64,000 bases of DNA, from the NCBI GenBank assembly GCA_008638375.1, contig CM018041.1, positions 15,395,716-15,459,715 of the forward strand, read 5' to 3'. The position numbers were made by a program, and so were the translations under genes. The stretch is from Nyssa sinensis. Taxonomy: Eukaryota > Streptophyta > Magnoliopsida > Cornales > Nyssaceae. Below, one piece after another: positions 54,241 through 64,000 of this stretch; the stretch's first letter is position 1; every line of letters begins with the position of its first letter. The notes under the pieces are model-generated. The model ran no database searches, had not been told where the DNA came from, and saw nothing but the letters and a program-made list of their open reading frames with translations.

Positions 54241-57015
54241 ATGGCGGAGATTGCAGTAAACTTTCTGCTCAACCAGCTTACTTTCATGCTCGGTGAAGAG
54301 CTGAAATTTTTGGGAGGTAGTTGGGAAGAAGTTGAGTGTATCAGAGATGAATTGGAGCGCACGAAGGCTTTCCTCCAAGTAGCTGATGCAATGGAAGAGA
54401 GTGACCCAGAACTTCAAGTGTGGGTTAAGCAAGTGAGAGATGTTGCTTATGACACTGAAGATGTGCTTGATGAATTCAGGCTCTGGTTTTCATCACATCA
54501 TCATGGGGATTCTTTCTGCAGTACTTTCCATAAGATATGTTGCTATGTAAAGAACTTGAGAGCTCGCCGGAGAATTCTCACTGAAATACGAAGAATTAAA
54601 TCCAGAGTGAACAATATTTCTGGGGGACAGCAAAGATACTGTTACAAATATAGTATCTCAAAGCAAGGCTTGAGCTCCACTGTTGTCAATGACACATGGT
54701 ATGACCATCGAGGTGATGCACTTTTGGTAGAAGAAGCCGAGCTTGTGGGCATTGACAAGCCCAAGCAGGAGCTGATCGAGCAGCTTGTGCAGGACAGTCC
54801 AGGACTCAAAGTTGTTGCTGTGGTGGGAATGGGAGGGTTGGGGAAAACCACTCTGGTAAAGAAAGTTTATGATGATATAGAAGTGAGAAAGCATTTCCAG
54901 AGCCATGCTTGGATCACTTTTTCTCAGTCATTTAAGATGGAGGAGCTGCTAAGAGACTTGATTCAACAACTGTTTGATGAAATCAGGCAACCGGTCCCTG
55001 GAAGTGTGGGCACCATGAACAATGATAAGCTAAAGGCAGCCATCAAAGATTTCCTCCAGCAAAGCAGGTATGTGATTGTCTTAGATGACATATGGAGAAT
55101 AGATGCATGGCATGCTATCAAATATATATTTCCTAGTAGGAATGATGGTAGCCGTGTGATGCTCACTACACGTAATGTCGATGTAGCTTCTACCACCTGT
55201 GTGAAACCTCATAATTTTATCTATTCTGTGAAGCCCTTGTCTCCAGAAGAGTCTTGGACTCTATTTTGTGGGAGAACTTTCCAGGAGAATCACTGCCCTT
55301 CACATTTAGAAGAACTCTCAAAATGTATCTTGAAAAAATGTGAGGGGCTGCCTCTTGCAATTGTTGCAATCAGTGGTGTGCTGGCTTTGAAGAACAAGAG
55401 TAGAATAGATGAGTGGGCAATGGTTTATCGCTGCCTTGGTGGTGAACTAGAGACCAACAATATTCTTCTGAGTACAAAGAAAATATTGCTACTCAGTTAT
55501 AACGATTTGCCTTACTATCTAAAGTCCTGTTTTTTGTACTTGAGCATTTTTCCGGAGGATCACAAGATCGAATGCATGAGGCTGATTCGGCTTTGGACCG
55601 CCGAAGGATTCGTGGAAGCGACAGAAGGGAATACACCAGAAGAAGTTGCAGAAAGGTACCTCAATGAGCTCCTTAATAGAAGCTTGATTCAAGTAGCAGT
55701 GACCTCCATTGATGGAGGAGTCAGATTGTGCCGCATCCATGATCTTTTGCGTGAAATTATTCTTCCAAAGTCAAGAAATCAAAACTTTCTTGCAATAGCT
55801 AGTGCAAGAAACCCAAGGTGGCCAGAAAAAGCCCGACGCCTATCCCTGCACAATGTCTTGGCAAATGCACAAAATTGCTCCTATAATTTTCATCGACTTC
55901 GTTCCTTGCTCATGTTTGGGGTGGCAGATCCTATCTCCAAGTCATCCATGCCTATCTTGTTCAATGGTGGTCTGAGTCTTTTGAAGGTTTTAGACTTAAG
56001 AGGCGCTTCCTTGGAGACATTTCCAGGTGAAGTTGTCAAATTACTCCATCTTAGGTATCTAAGCTTGAGAGGAACACAGGTTAAAATGATTCCAAAATCA
56101 ATTGGGAACCTTCAAAATCTCGAAACCTTAGATCTCAAAGGTACCCATGTGACTAAATTGCCTGCCGAGATCTGCAAGCTCCGACTGCTCCGCCATCTCC
56201 TGGTGTATCGTTACAAAGTGGAGCTATATGCATCCTTTCCCTCTTTATATGGTTTTGAAGCTCTGGCGAACATAGGAGATTTGTCATCCCTTCAAAAACT
56301 CTGTTTCATTGAGGCTACATGCACTACAGTAGGAGAGCTGGGAAAGTTGACCCAACTGAGGAGGTTATGCATTTTAGAGTTGAAAAGAGAAGATGGGATG
56401 GCTCTTTGCTCCTCCATTGAAAAGCTGAGTGACCTTCGCTCATTGTCGGTTACTTCAGCAAAACAGGAGGAGATTATCGATCTCCACTCTTTAAGTTCAG
56501 CTCCTCCATTTCTTCAACACCTGTACTTGACCGGATGCTTAGAGAAGTTACCAGTGTGGATAACTTCTCTTCATAACCTTCTCAGGCTATCTTTAAGGTG
56601 GAGCCAGTTAAGGGATGATCCATTGCAATCTCTTCAACATTTGCCAAATCTTGTATATCTCACGCTTCTTCAAGCTTATAATGCAGAGGCTATGTGTTTC
56701 GAGGCTGGAGGCTTTCCAAAGCTGAAGTTTTTATATCTTGTTAGATTAAAAGAATTGAGATGTGTGAGAATGGAAAAGGGCGTAATGCCTAATCTTGAAA
56801 AACTATACATTCGAAATTGTAAATTGTTGGAGGGAGTGCCGTCCGGCATTGAACATCTAACCAACTTGAAATTGTTTGAGTTGGGTGATATGCCAAGTAA
56901 TTTAATCGCGAGTCTGGATAGACAAGGTGGGGAGGATTATTGGAAAATAGCTCACATCCCTAGGGTTTGGGTTGAATACCTGAAAGATGGTTGCTGGACC
57001 GGACATTACCTCTAG
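54241..57015 (+). CDS. CC-NBS-LRR disease resistance protein, RPM1-like
   Basis: Intracellular immune receptor that would detect pathogen effectors directly or through a guarded host protein and trigger hypersensitive defence. 924 residues in one exon. Coiled-coil N-terminal domain with the EDVID-type motif TEDVLDEF (72-79). NB-ARC domain: P-loop GMGGLGKTT (196-204), RNBS-A-like SHAWITFSQSF, kinase-2 LDDIW (281-285), RNBS-B GSRVMLTTR, GLPL (369-372), RNBS-D-like CFLYLSIFPED. The MHD position reads IHD (499-501). Leucine-rich repeats run from about 580 to 890. The C-terminal GGEDYWKIAHIPRV is typical of the RPM1-like group. The start MAEIAVNFLL is family-typical; an in-frame ATG 18 bp upstream is less likely. 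No frameshift or missing NB-ARC motif, so it looks intact. Confidence 0.96.
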   Translation: MAEIAVNFLLNQLTFMLGEELKFLGGSWEEVECIRDELERTKAFLQVADAMEESDPELQVWVKQVRDVAYDTEDVLDEFRLWFSSHHHGDSFCSTFHKICCYVKNLRARRRILTEIRRIKSRVNNISGGQQRYCYKYSISKQGLSSTVVNDTWYDHRGDALLVEEAELVGIDKPKQELIEQLVQDSPGLKVVAVVGMGGLGKTTLVKKVYDDIEVRKHFQSHAWITFSQSFKMEELLRDLIQQLFDEIRQPVPGSVGTMNNDKLKAAIKDFLQQSRYVIVLDDIWRIDAWHAIKYIFPSRNDGSRVMLTTRNVDVASTTCVKPHNFIYSVKPLSPEESWTLFCGRTFQENHCPSHLEELSKCILKKCEGLPLAIVAISGVLALKNKSRIDEWAMVYRCLGGELETNNILLSTKKILLLSYNDLPYYLKSCFLYLSIFPEDHKIECMRLIRLWTAEGFVEATEGNTPEEVAERYLNELLNRSLIQVAVTSIDGGVRLCRIHDLLREIILPKSRNQNFLAIASARNPRWPEKARRLSLHNVLANAQNCSYNFHRLRSLLMFGVADPISKSSMPILFNGGLSLLKVLDLRGASLETFPGEVVKLLHLRYLSLRGTQVKMIPKSIGNLQNLETLDLKGTHVTKLPAEICKLRLLRHLLVYRYKVELYASFPSLYGFEALANIGDLSSLQKLCFIEATCTTVGELGKLTQLRRLCILELKREDGMALCSSIEKLSDLRSLSVTSAKQEEIIDLHSLSSAPPFLQHLYLTGCLEKLPVWITSLHNLLRLSLRWSQLRDDPLQSLQHLPNLVYLTLLQAYNAEAMCFEAGGFPKLKFLYLVRLKELRCVRMEKGVMPNLEKLYIRNCKLLEGVPSGIEHLTNLKLFELGDMPSNLIASLDRQGGEDYWKIAHIPRVWVEYLKDGCWTGHYL

Positions 57016-58059
57016 AGAGAAACTTCTAAAGAGAGCGAGAGAAGGAAAGAGTTCTAAACCAGGTTATCGTCGTCATTCAGACAAACCATTTGATGGGCTT
57101 TTGTTTCCTTTCTGTTGTTTTTGATTTCTTGCTTCTTTCTTATATTGGGTGGTTGTCATATATATTCCCTGGGATTCCATTGATGATCCAATGCGATGTA
57201 AAAAATAAATAATGTGTGGATTTAATAGCACAAATTTTGTGATCCATTCATGATCCTAGATTCACTATGAAGCTCCACGGGCAAAGAGATCTTGAGAGGG
57301 GGACTTGCTCAAATTTTTTAATAGCACCTCACCAAGGAAAAGAAATTGTAAATGATAAGGATTTGTTTTGTTAATGCAGTGAAATAATTCGGATGAGTTT
57401 TTTTTTAAGAATTTTTATTATTTTTTCATAATGTAAATGCTTATATTATTATTTATTTATTTAAAATTAAAATCTGACTTTCAACCAACTTTAAAGCAAC
57501 ATATTTTTAGATTTTCTTGTTCCAAATAGATTTTTTTTATTTTATTTTTTCGGTTACAAAATATATTTTTTATTTTGTGTATATATTGACTAATAATCAT
57601 GCATTGTATAATGGTAGAAAAAATATACTTAAGTGTGAAATATATCACAACTGAAATTTTGCTAAACACCAACAGGAATATTTCATTAATATGTGTAGTG
57701 ATAAAGAAATCAATTCAATTGATAATGTTGAGACTCCTTATGTTATGAATAAGAAGAATGATAAATTTGATTTAAAAGTTGGGATGTTGGCATACAGTAA
57801 ATGAGAAGGGGAAGGCCACCATCGAAACCGAATGTCCATTGTCTTCATCAATTTTGGTACAGAAAAATCCCAATACCGAATGGTGCCATCAATTTTGTCT
57901 TCACCAATTTAAAGAATGATATGCAAAGCAAATCCTTCCCACAGGCCACCATATCCCTACTTCATCAAATTCTCTCTCCAAAAACTCTCTCAAATTATAT
58001 GTATGAACTGACTCTATGCATATGAATTCACTGATAGTGGAAAATTGATGATTTTCTGG
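57016..58059. other. 3' flank of the NBS-LRR gene, no further gene
   Basis: AAAATAAATAATG near 57,200 is a possible polyadenylation signal. The rest is AT-rich with no recognised feature. Confidence 0.4.
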
Positions 58060-58835
58060 TAGAGGTGTTAAACATGTCAGATCGGATCGGGTCGGGTCGG
58101 AACTGGAGTGACCCATTTAAATCGGTTTATTCGTGCCGACGGACTGTACCATGCCAACCCGTGTAGTAATCGGATCGTGCCGCTTTAGAAACTATTAAGC
58201 TCGGCCCGTTGGCCGGTCCATGGTAGGCCGTGCCGTCGCCGACCATTCTGTTTGTTTTTTTTTTTTTGGTTTTTAATGACTAATTTGGACTGTGATTTTT
58301 TTAAATATTATATTTTTTTTTGGTTTTTGGTTTTTAATGACTAATTTGGACTGTGATTTTTTTAAATATTATATTTTTTGTTGTTCTAATTACATAATAT
58401 CACTACTTTTTATTTTTTTATTTCTAATTATAATATTTTGTTTAACTTTTATATTTTTTCTTTTTTATTTGTTAGTTTAATATTATTATTATTCACTTTA
58501 ATATTTGTTAATATAATATTTTGTTTATATTTGTATTTTTTTAAATTATTATAATATTTTGTTTGAATATATTCACATAATAATAATAAATAACAATAAA
58601 ATATGAAATAAATTGAGTCCAACATGTCGTGCCAACAAGTCACCGTATTGGACGTGTCCGTGTCGGACCTCCAATCAAGTCGTGTCTTGCTATCGCGGTG
58701 TGCCTGAAAGGACCGGCTCAGCACTATACACCATACCATGCCATGCCATGCCATGCCATGCCTGATCCAGCTCACGATCATTCGAACATGGCATACAGTA
58801 TTAACGTGCCATGTCCAGACCAGCTGACACCTCTA
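58060..58835. mobile_element. Non-autonomous hAT-like element (776 bp)
   Basis: Starts TAGAGGTGTT and ends GACACCTCTA, good inverted termini. It is flanked by TTTTCTGG (58,052-58,059) and TTCTCTGG (58,836-58,843), 7 of 8 matching. The sub-terminal parts are rich in GATCGG/GGGTCGG at the left and CATGC repeats (about 58,731-58,762) at the right. No transposase frame. Confidence 0.75.
58268..58380. repeat. Tandem duplication, 61-bp unit
   Basis: GGTTTTTAATGACTAATTTG begins at 58,268 and again at 58,329, continuing identically to the end of a T-run. It lies inside the hAT-like element and may reflect replication slippage. Confidence 0.85.
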
Positions 58836-58843
58836 TTCTCTGG

Positions 58844-59356
58844 TGTGAGTTGTGATGCGTCTTTGCTACAATTGGGCTTGCAATCAAAGGGCTTGACCAA
58901 AGTGAAGGACAGTTGAGTGGAGGAGGTTTATGATCACGGTGATTTCTTTTCGTTTGATCTTCAGTTGCCTTCCTCGCATGGGACTGGAATCTAGAATCAT
59001 CTTTCTGTGATATTTGTAGTACCCCCAAAACAGAGATCAGAGTTTTAGTTTGATCTTCAATACGAATGTTATTTGATAGATTTTGAATGTGTTTTTGTTT
59101 TTATTGCATATGAATAAGATTAATTTTCTATAAATTTTATATTTTAAAAAAATATAAAAATTTACACTTTTCACAACATGTGAACTTTTTTAAATACATT
59201 CGGACTTTTTCAAATAATTATTTATAAAGTCAATTTTTTAAAATAATTAAAGTCAACTTTCTAATAATTAATAGCTAGATGATAATAAATCTATTAGCTA
59301 ATAAAATACAGAGAAATAAATTTCTCTAATTATGATTAGGCTATTTCAAACTGAGT
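58844..59356. other. Intergenic, no gene
   Basis: AT-rich; nothing recognised. Confidence 0.4.
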
Positions 59357-59619
59357 AATATTATCCTTACCTTAATATTTTATCAAAAAATTTTAGCTAA
59401 TGACGTGGTTGCTCTTGGTGCTAGTGAATTCAGCGTGCTAGTGAATTCAGTCTTTTGGTGCTAGTTATGCAATGTGAGTCTAAGAGGCTTAATTGATTAG
59501 TACTAAAAGGCTTAATTGACTAACACTCTCATATACCAAGAGGCTTAATTGACTAGAACCCAAACAACCACGTCAGCAGGTAAGAAAATTTAGTAAAATT
59601 TTATGATAAGGATAACATG

Positions 59620-59620
<1 letters not shown>
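59357..59620. mobile_element. Long-TIR MITE-like element with internal repeats
   Basis: The left arm (about 59,357-59,412) and right arm (about 59,564-59,620) form inverted repeats of about 55 bp. ATTATCCTTACC pairs with GGATAAC, AAAATTTT occurs in both, and GACGTGGTTG opposes CAACCACGTC. The loop holds GTGCTAGTGAATTCAG twice and AGGCTTAATTGAYTAG three times. The target duplication was not resolved. It could be Mutator-like by TIR length, but this is inference. Confidence 0.6.
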
Positions 59621-59650
<30 letters not shown>

Positions 59651-61270
59651 ATACTTATCCTTTTAACATGATTTCCAATATTTTTCAAAAGCAATACTTA
59701 TCTTAAGGGAAAACGAAAAAAAAAAAAATAGTAATATTCTTGAAATTAAATATCTAATGTAAATATTACTAAGATATTATATTTGAAAGTCATCCTACAT
59801 ACTTAATTTTTTGAGAATGTTATCTATTTTCTTCTCTACGATTTTTTTGTTATTTCTACCTACATTTTCAATTAAATAATTAATAATATAATACATTTAA
59901 ATATGTATATATATATATATATTAATTTTTATACTAAACTATTAATTATTAACCATAAAATCAAGCTAGTTCCTCCAAAACTCATCAATTATAAAAGGGA
60001 TTAAGTTTGATTATTTATTAGAGGGCCAACACACAAATGATTAAGGGATCAATTATACTTTATCCCCTCTCACCTTATCAATAATGTCTGACATATTGAA
60101 ATCAATTCCGAAATTTCAATTTAATTTTGAAACTATTTTGTTGAAGATCTCATTGCCCAAGTGGCATTTCAATTCTCTCCAAGTAGGTACCTAGTGTATA
60201 TTTATTTTTAATCAGATGTGTGCTAGATTTATACATGATATGGGTATTTTTTTTTTCTTTTATAGGTCGAACTTATTTATAAAATTATACTTATAAAAAA
60301 CACTTTTATATTGGTAAAATTAAAAATAAAAAATTGAAACTATTTTGAGTTTTTAAATTTCTTCTCTAGAAATTCTAAACAACTATAGTTTTGAAAATTA
60401 TTAAACAAAATTTCAAAAAACTCAACTCGATTTGTAGTTAATAGGATTAGATGTCCTAACTTTATTAAAAGTGAGATTTGCGTGTTTCTTTTTTTCTCAA
60501 ATTTTATTTTTAAAAATTTTGAAAACTACTTTTTTCGCTCCAAAAACAAAAATGTCTAATCAAACTTTTTTTTTTTTTCTCGTTTTCAAAAAAGAAGTGA
60601 AAACGAAAATAAAATAGGAATCAAAAACATTATCAAATAGGCCTTAAACTTACAAATTTTTTGACGGATTTCAAGTATGAATCTGATCAAATATCATAAA
60701 TATATGCTTGGATTCTTTGTATACACTTTTTCGAATTTACATTTTTAGACCAAGTAAGTTTTTAGTTTGGTTGAAATTTATTAAATGTTACTTTCTTTTG
60801 AAATCAGTCTATATGAGATATTTTTTCGACTTTAGTTAGATCTCCGTTAGATGAAATTAGTCTTTCAAATTAATCGATTCAAAAAATCAAATACCAAATT
60901 ACTAAAAAAAAAATGAATACTTTCTGGATATGCAGTGACTTAATATGAAAAGCCACGTGCTTAGAAGTGAAGAAAGATATAATCACTAGTTGCTAGCTCG
61001 AACTTTGGTTCAAGTAGCTGTCTCTTATGTTTTTTTTTTTTTAATAATGTTCCTAATGTAGTTTAATTTAAAAGGGCCAATACTCGAAATAGTATTAAAT
61101 TAAAATAATTGCTTACCTTTTTTTTACACTAATGTAAATATGATTTTCTAGTCCTACTGCATAATTGACTTTAATAATAATTTTTTATGGATAGTGTTTG
61201 TCTTCAAATTATGTAAAGTCTTATTTATCCATGCTAATCTTATCTAAACAATTCCAGATCAATTTTATCT
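59621..61270. other. Intergenic upstream region of the transporter gene, no gene
   Basis: (TA)n at about 59,622-59,645 and 59,908-59,921, poly-T runs, and otherwise AT-rich sequence without coding signal. Confidence 0.45.
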
Positions 61271-61278
61271 TCAAATAT

Positions 61279-61332
61279 CCCACTATAATAACAGATATTG
61301 ATTACAGATTACTCTTCTCTCTTCTCTTCTAA
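61279..61332 (+). promoter_or_regulatory. Probable core promoter of the transporter gene
   Basis: CTATAATA at 61,283-61,290 followed by a CT-rich pyrimidine patch at 61,311-61,332 (ACTCTTCTCTCTTCTCTTCT), about 70-120 bp before the ATG. Both are common in plant core promoters. Confidence 0.45.
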
Positions 61333-61402
61333 ATCCACGTTCTTGAAGCCCTACCCTGCACTTTGGATTTGCACCACTCAACAGAGAGATCTAGCAAGCT
61401 AA

Positions 61403-63184
61403 ATGGCTGACACAACAATGGCGGTCACTAGCCCAAGCTCAAGCGCCCACTGTGGGCTATGCGGCTTCGGGCTGCAAGTCCTCAAGGGCAGATGGTTCAT
61501 GATGTTCGCCTCCTTCTTGATCATGGCCGGTGCCGGTGCAACCTATCTTTTTGGTGTCTACTCCAAAGAGATTAAGGCCACTCTTGGTTATGATCAGTCA
61601 ACACTTAACCTTTTAGGCTCCTGCAAAGACCTCGGCGCCAACGTCGGCGTTCTCTCCGGCCTTCTGGCCGAGGTAACGCCGCCGTGGTTCGTTCTCTTAG
61701 TCGGATCCGGCATGAACTTTGCTGGGTATTTTTTCATTTGGCTTGCTGTCACAAAAAAGATAGCAAAACCAACTGTTTGGCAAATGTGTATATATATATG
61801 TATTGGTGCAAACTCTCAGAATTTTGCAAACACTGGTTCGCTTGTTACATGTGTGAAAAACTTCCCAGAAAGCAGAGGTATGATGCTAGGTCTAATGAAG
61901 GGTTTTGTAGGGCTTAGTGGTGCAGTGTTTACTCAACTCTATCTTGCAATCTATGGAAATGATGCCAAGTCTTTGATTCTTCTCATTGGGTGGCTTCCAG
62001 CATTGATCTCAGTAGCTTTTGTTTTTAACATTAGGCCGATGAAGATTTCTAGGCACCCAAATGAGATTAAAGTTTTTTATCAGTGTCTATATATATCAGT
62101 TGTCATGGCTTTGTGTCTCATGGCATTAACCATTGCTCAAAAAGAAGTCAAATTTTCCCACTTTGCATATGTAGGAAGTGCCACTGGTGTTTGCATTTTT
62201 CTTTTCCTTCCATGTTTTATAGCAGTTAGAGAAGAATGGGCTACTTGGAAGCTTAGAAAACAGCAAATTAATGCACCAGCAAGGGTTGTAGTTGAGGAAC
62301 CACCACAGCCTGAATCAAAAACAGCCCAAATTGAAGAAAAGCAGGAAGTTCCATGCTGTGCAAATATCTGCAATAAACCTAAAAGAGGTGAAGATTACAC
62401 AATAATGCAAGCTCTATTAAGCTTAGACATGATAATTCTTTTTGTGGCCACATTTTGTGGGCTTGGTTGCAGCTTAACTGCAGTGGACAATTTGGGTCAA
62501 ATTGGTGAGTCTTTAGGCTACCCAACTCACACCATTAGCACATTTGTCTCACTGGTGAGCATATGGAACTATTTTGGAAGAGTTTTTGCTGGATTCATCT
62601 CTGAAATCATCCTAATGAGGTGGAAAGTCCCTCGGACTCTTATGATGACATTTTCCCTTTTCTTACCTTTCATTGGTGACCTCCTCATCGCCTTCCCGTT
62701 CCCCAGCTCAGTTTATGTAGCATCATTGTTGATTGGGTTCTCTTATGGTGCCCAACTCACTCTACTTTTCATTATCATATCTGAGCTTTTTGGATTGAAG
62801 TATTACTCTACTCTTTTCAATTGTGGTCAATTGGCTAGCCCACTTGGATCTTATATACTGAATGTGCAAATTGTTGGGAAGCTTTATGATAGAGAGGCAT
62901 TGAGGCAATTAGCAGTCAAAGGGTTAACTAGATCAATGGTGAAGGAATTGACTTGCATTGGCACACAGTGTTATAGGCTATCTTTTATAATACTAGCTGG
63001 TACGAATCTTTTTGGAGCTCTTGTTTCACTGATTTTGGTGATGAGAACCCGCAAATATTATAGAGGTGACATCTATAAGAAGTATAGGGAGGAGATGGAC
63101 GCGAATGAGAGGGAGATGGCAGCAATTGAGAGGGAGATAGCATTGATTTCTGGAGCTGGAAAACAACCAGAAGGTGGACATTGA
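61403..63184 (+). CDS. Nodulin-like / NFD4-like major facilitator superfamily transporter
   Basis: Polytopic membrane protein, 593 residues, single exon. The N-terminal half is the Nodulin-like domain (about 25-270): LKGRWFMMFASFLIMAGAGA, YLFGVYS, a LGYDQSTLNLLG turn and GSCKDLGANVG are diagnostic. A hydrophilic central loop (about 285-330, with a CCANICNKPKRGEDYT stretch) leads to the second bundle of six helices (about 335-560; MIILFVATFCGLGCSLTAVDN, GRVFAGFISE, LGSYILNVQIVGKLYD). The tail is charged and helix-prone (EEMDANEREMAAIEREIALI). Relatives include the NUCLEAR FUSION DEFECTIVE 4 family. Substrates of most members are unknown, so none is proposed. The ATG is the first in frame after the promoter-like region and gives a family-typical N-terminus. 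Confidence 0.95.
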   Translation: MADTTMAVTSPSSSAHCGLCGFGLQVLKGRWFMMFASFLIMAGAGATYLFGVYSKEIKATLGYDQSTLNLLGSCKDLGANVGVLSGLLAEVTPPWFVLLVGSGMNFAGYFFIWLAVTKKIAKPTVWQMCIYICIGANSQNFANTGSLVTCVKNFPESRGMMLGLMKGFVGLSGAVFTQLYLAIYGNDAKSLILLIGWLPALISVAFVFNIRPMKISRHPNEIKVFYQCLYISVVMALCLMALTIAQKEVKFSHFAYVGSATGVCIFLFLPCFIAVREEWATWKLRKQQINAPARVVVEEPPQPESKTAQIEEKQEVPCCANICNKPKRGEDYTIMQALLSLDMIILFVATFCGLGCSLTAVDNLGQIGESLGYPTHTISTFVSLVSIWNYFGRVFAGFISEIILMRWKVPRTLMMTFSLFLPFIGDLLIAFPFPSSVYVASLLIGFSYGAQLTLLFIIISELFGLKYYSTLFNCGQLASPLGSYILNVQIVGKLYDREALRQLAVKGLTRSMVKELTCIGTQCYRLSFIILAGTNLFGALVSLILVMRTRKYYRGDIYKKYREEMDANEREMAAIEREIALISGAGKQPEGGH

Positions 63185-63645
63185 AGGTAGTGGATATGTT
63201 TATCAGAACAAGAAAGAATGCAGAGAAGTTCTTTGAATTTTTTTATTTTTTTAATTTTTTTTACTTTTTTATGGTACTATTTATTTAGCGTTTGCTGTAA
63301 TTGTTCAAATTACCTTTGCAAGTGTCTTTACATGGTGCTAAAGTACTGCAATTAATCAGCAATCTATTATGGGTGTGTTTATTGTTCCAAAGAGTTCATG
63401 AAAGGTATTGATCAGCACCAATGTTACTACTTCGATTGTTAAAATATTCACTTGGTTAAAGGGTTGGATTAATCTTAGGTTAAAAGAATGGCAAATGTTA
63501 AGAATTGATGAATCCACTAAAGCATTTCCGCAACGGTAGCCTTAGCTGCAGTTCTTTTTTCTTTTTGCATATAGTGTAAGAAAACAGAACTTATGTAATT
63601 AATATAGATATAACAGCAAAATTTGAGATTCCACAAGATAACTGC
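63185..63645. other. 3' flank of the transporter gene
   Basis: A T-rich stretch just after the stop codon could serve as part of the 3' end. No gene. Confidence 0.4.
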
Positions 63646-63773
63646 GGTTAGTTAAGGATTGGAAGGTCAAAGGGCTCACTATGTGGAGTGATGACTTATC
63701 ACAAACTTGGGGTTAGTTAAGGATTGGAAGGTCAAAGGGCTCACTATGCGGAGTGATAACTAATCACAAACTT
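63646..63773. repeat. Tandem duplication, 65-bp unit
   Basis: GGTTAGTTAAGGATTGGAAG begins at 63,646 and 63,711. The two copies differ at only a few positions, for example ATGTGGAG versus ATGCGGAG. No coding context. Confidence 0.85.
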
Positions 63774-64000
63774 TATCAATTTTTACGAAATCATAACAAA
63801 GTTTTTTATCGAAAATTTAGGATAAGTGAACAGTCTCACACCACGTTGGATAATAATGTGGAATGGCTGTCCCAATTAATAAGTAATTTTTCCATCTCAA
63901 AAATGTTGTTTCATTTTCAGGGGATAAAAAGAAAAATCTGATACTTTTTTTTCTTTTGTTTGCTTTAACCCATTTTTTTCAGGCATATATAATATAAAGG
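63774..64000. other. Intergenic end of the window, nothing recognised
   Basis: AT-rich, no supported feature. Confidence 0.4.

Overview
This is a plant nuclear genome window, very probably from a seed plant and most likely a eudicot. The evidence is the transposon content: Athila-like, Tekay/Del-like and Tat/Ogre-like Ty3/gypsy pieces, Ty1/copia relics, a TRIM, tRNA-derived SINEs, hAT and Tourist-type MITEs. It also carries an RPM1-like CC-NBS-LRR resistance gene, a Nodulin-like/NFD4-like MFS transporter gene and SKP1-like F-box adaptor relics. The sequence is AT-rich with many microsatellites and there is no bacterial-style gene packing. The species cannot be named from what I can see.

Layout. 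1-3.87 kb is the 3' part of a decayed Ty1/copia element, with a Tourist-type MITE in its integrase, that truncates a SKP1-like gene on the minus strand (3.88-4.08 kb). 4-21 kb is a decayed SKP1-like tandem locus. It contains a nearly intact SKP1-like gene with one frameshift (19.20-19.65 kb) and promoter and flank relics at 4.1, 5.7, 18.0 and 18.7 kb. It has been expanded by a minus-strand Tat/Ogre-like LTR relic with two minisatellite arrays (7.5-13.4 kb), a 3.3 kb solo LTR (13.40-16.74 kb) and two SINEs (20.27-21.08 kb).

24.26-44.3 kb is one old copia gag-protease relic split by a nest of insertions. They are a solo LTR (24.61-27.74 kb, whose last base is at 37,817), a young 10.07 kb Athila-like element inside it (27,739-37,811, LTRs identical by eye), a second solo LTR (37,956-42,122) and a small LTR retrotransposon (42,297-44,067). 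Each boundary carries a perfect 5-bp target duplication, and the copia relic reads on across the gaps. A further solo LTR in the opposite orientation (about 44.59-49.42 kb) carries a hAT MITE and is followed by another hAT-like element (49.6-50.7 kb).

53-64 kb holds the two ordinary host genes, both intronless on the plus strand. A CC-NBS-LRR immune receptor (54,241-57,015) has a complete TRIM 0.7 kb upstream, and a Nodulin-like MFS transporter lies at 61,403-63,184. Between them are a hAT-like element and a long-TIR MITE. The two host genes show no sign of working together. Most of the window is transposon sediment, and its most informative content is the insertion order. I did not find a convincing new biochemical system. 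The best leads are the in-frame gag-protease-integrase fusion of the young Athila-like element, the fully readable nest, and the decayed SKP1-like cluster.
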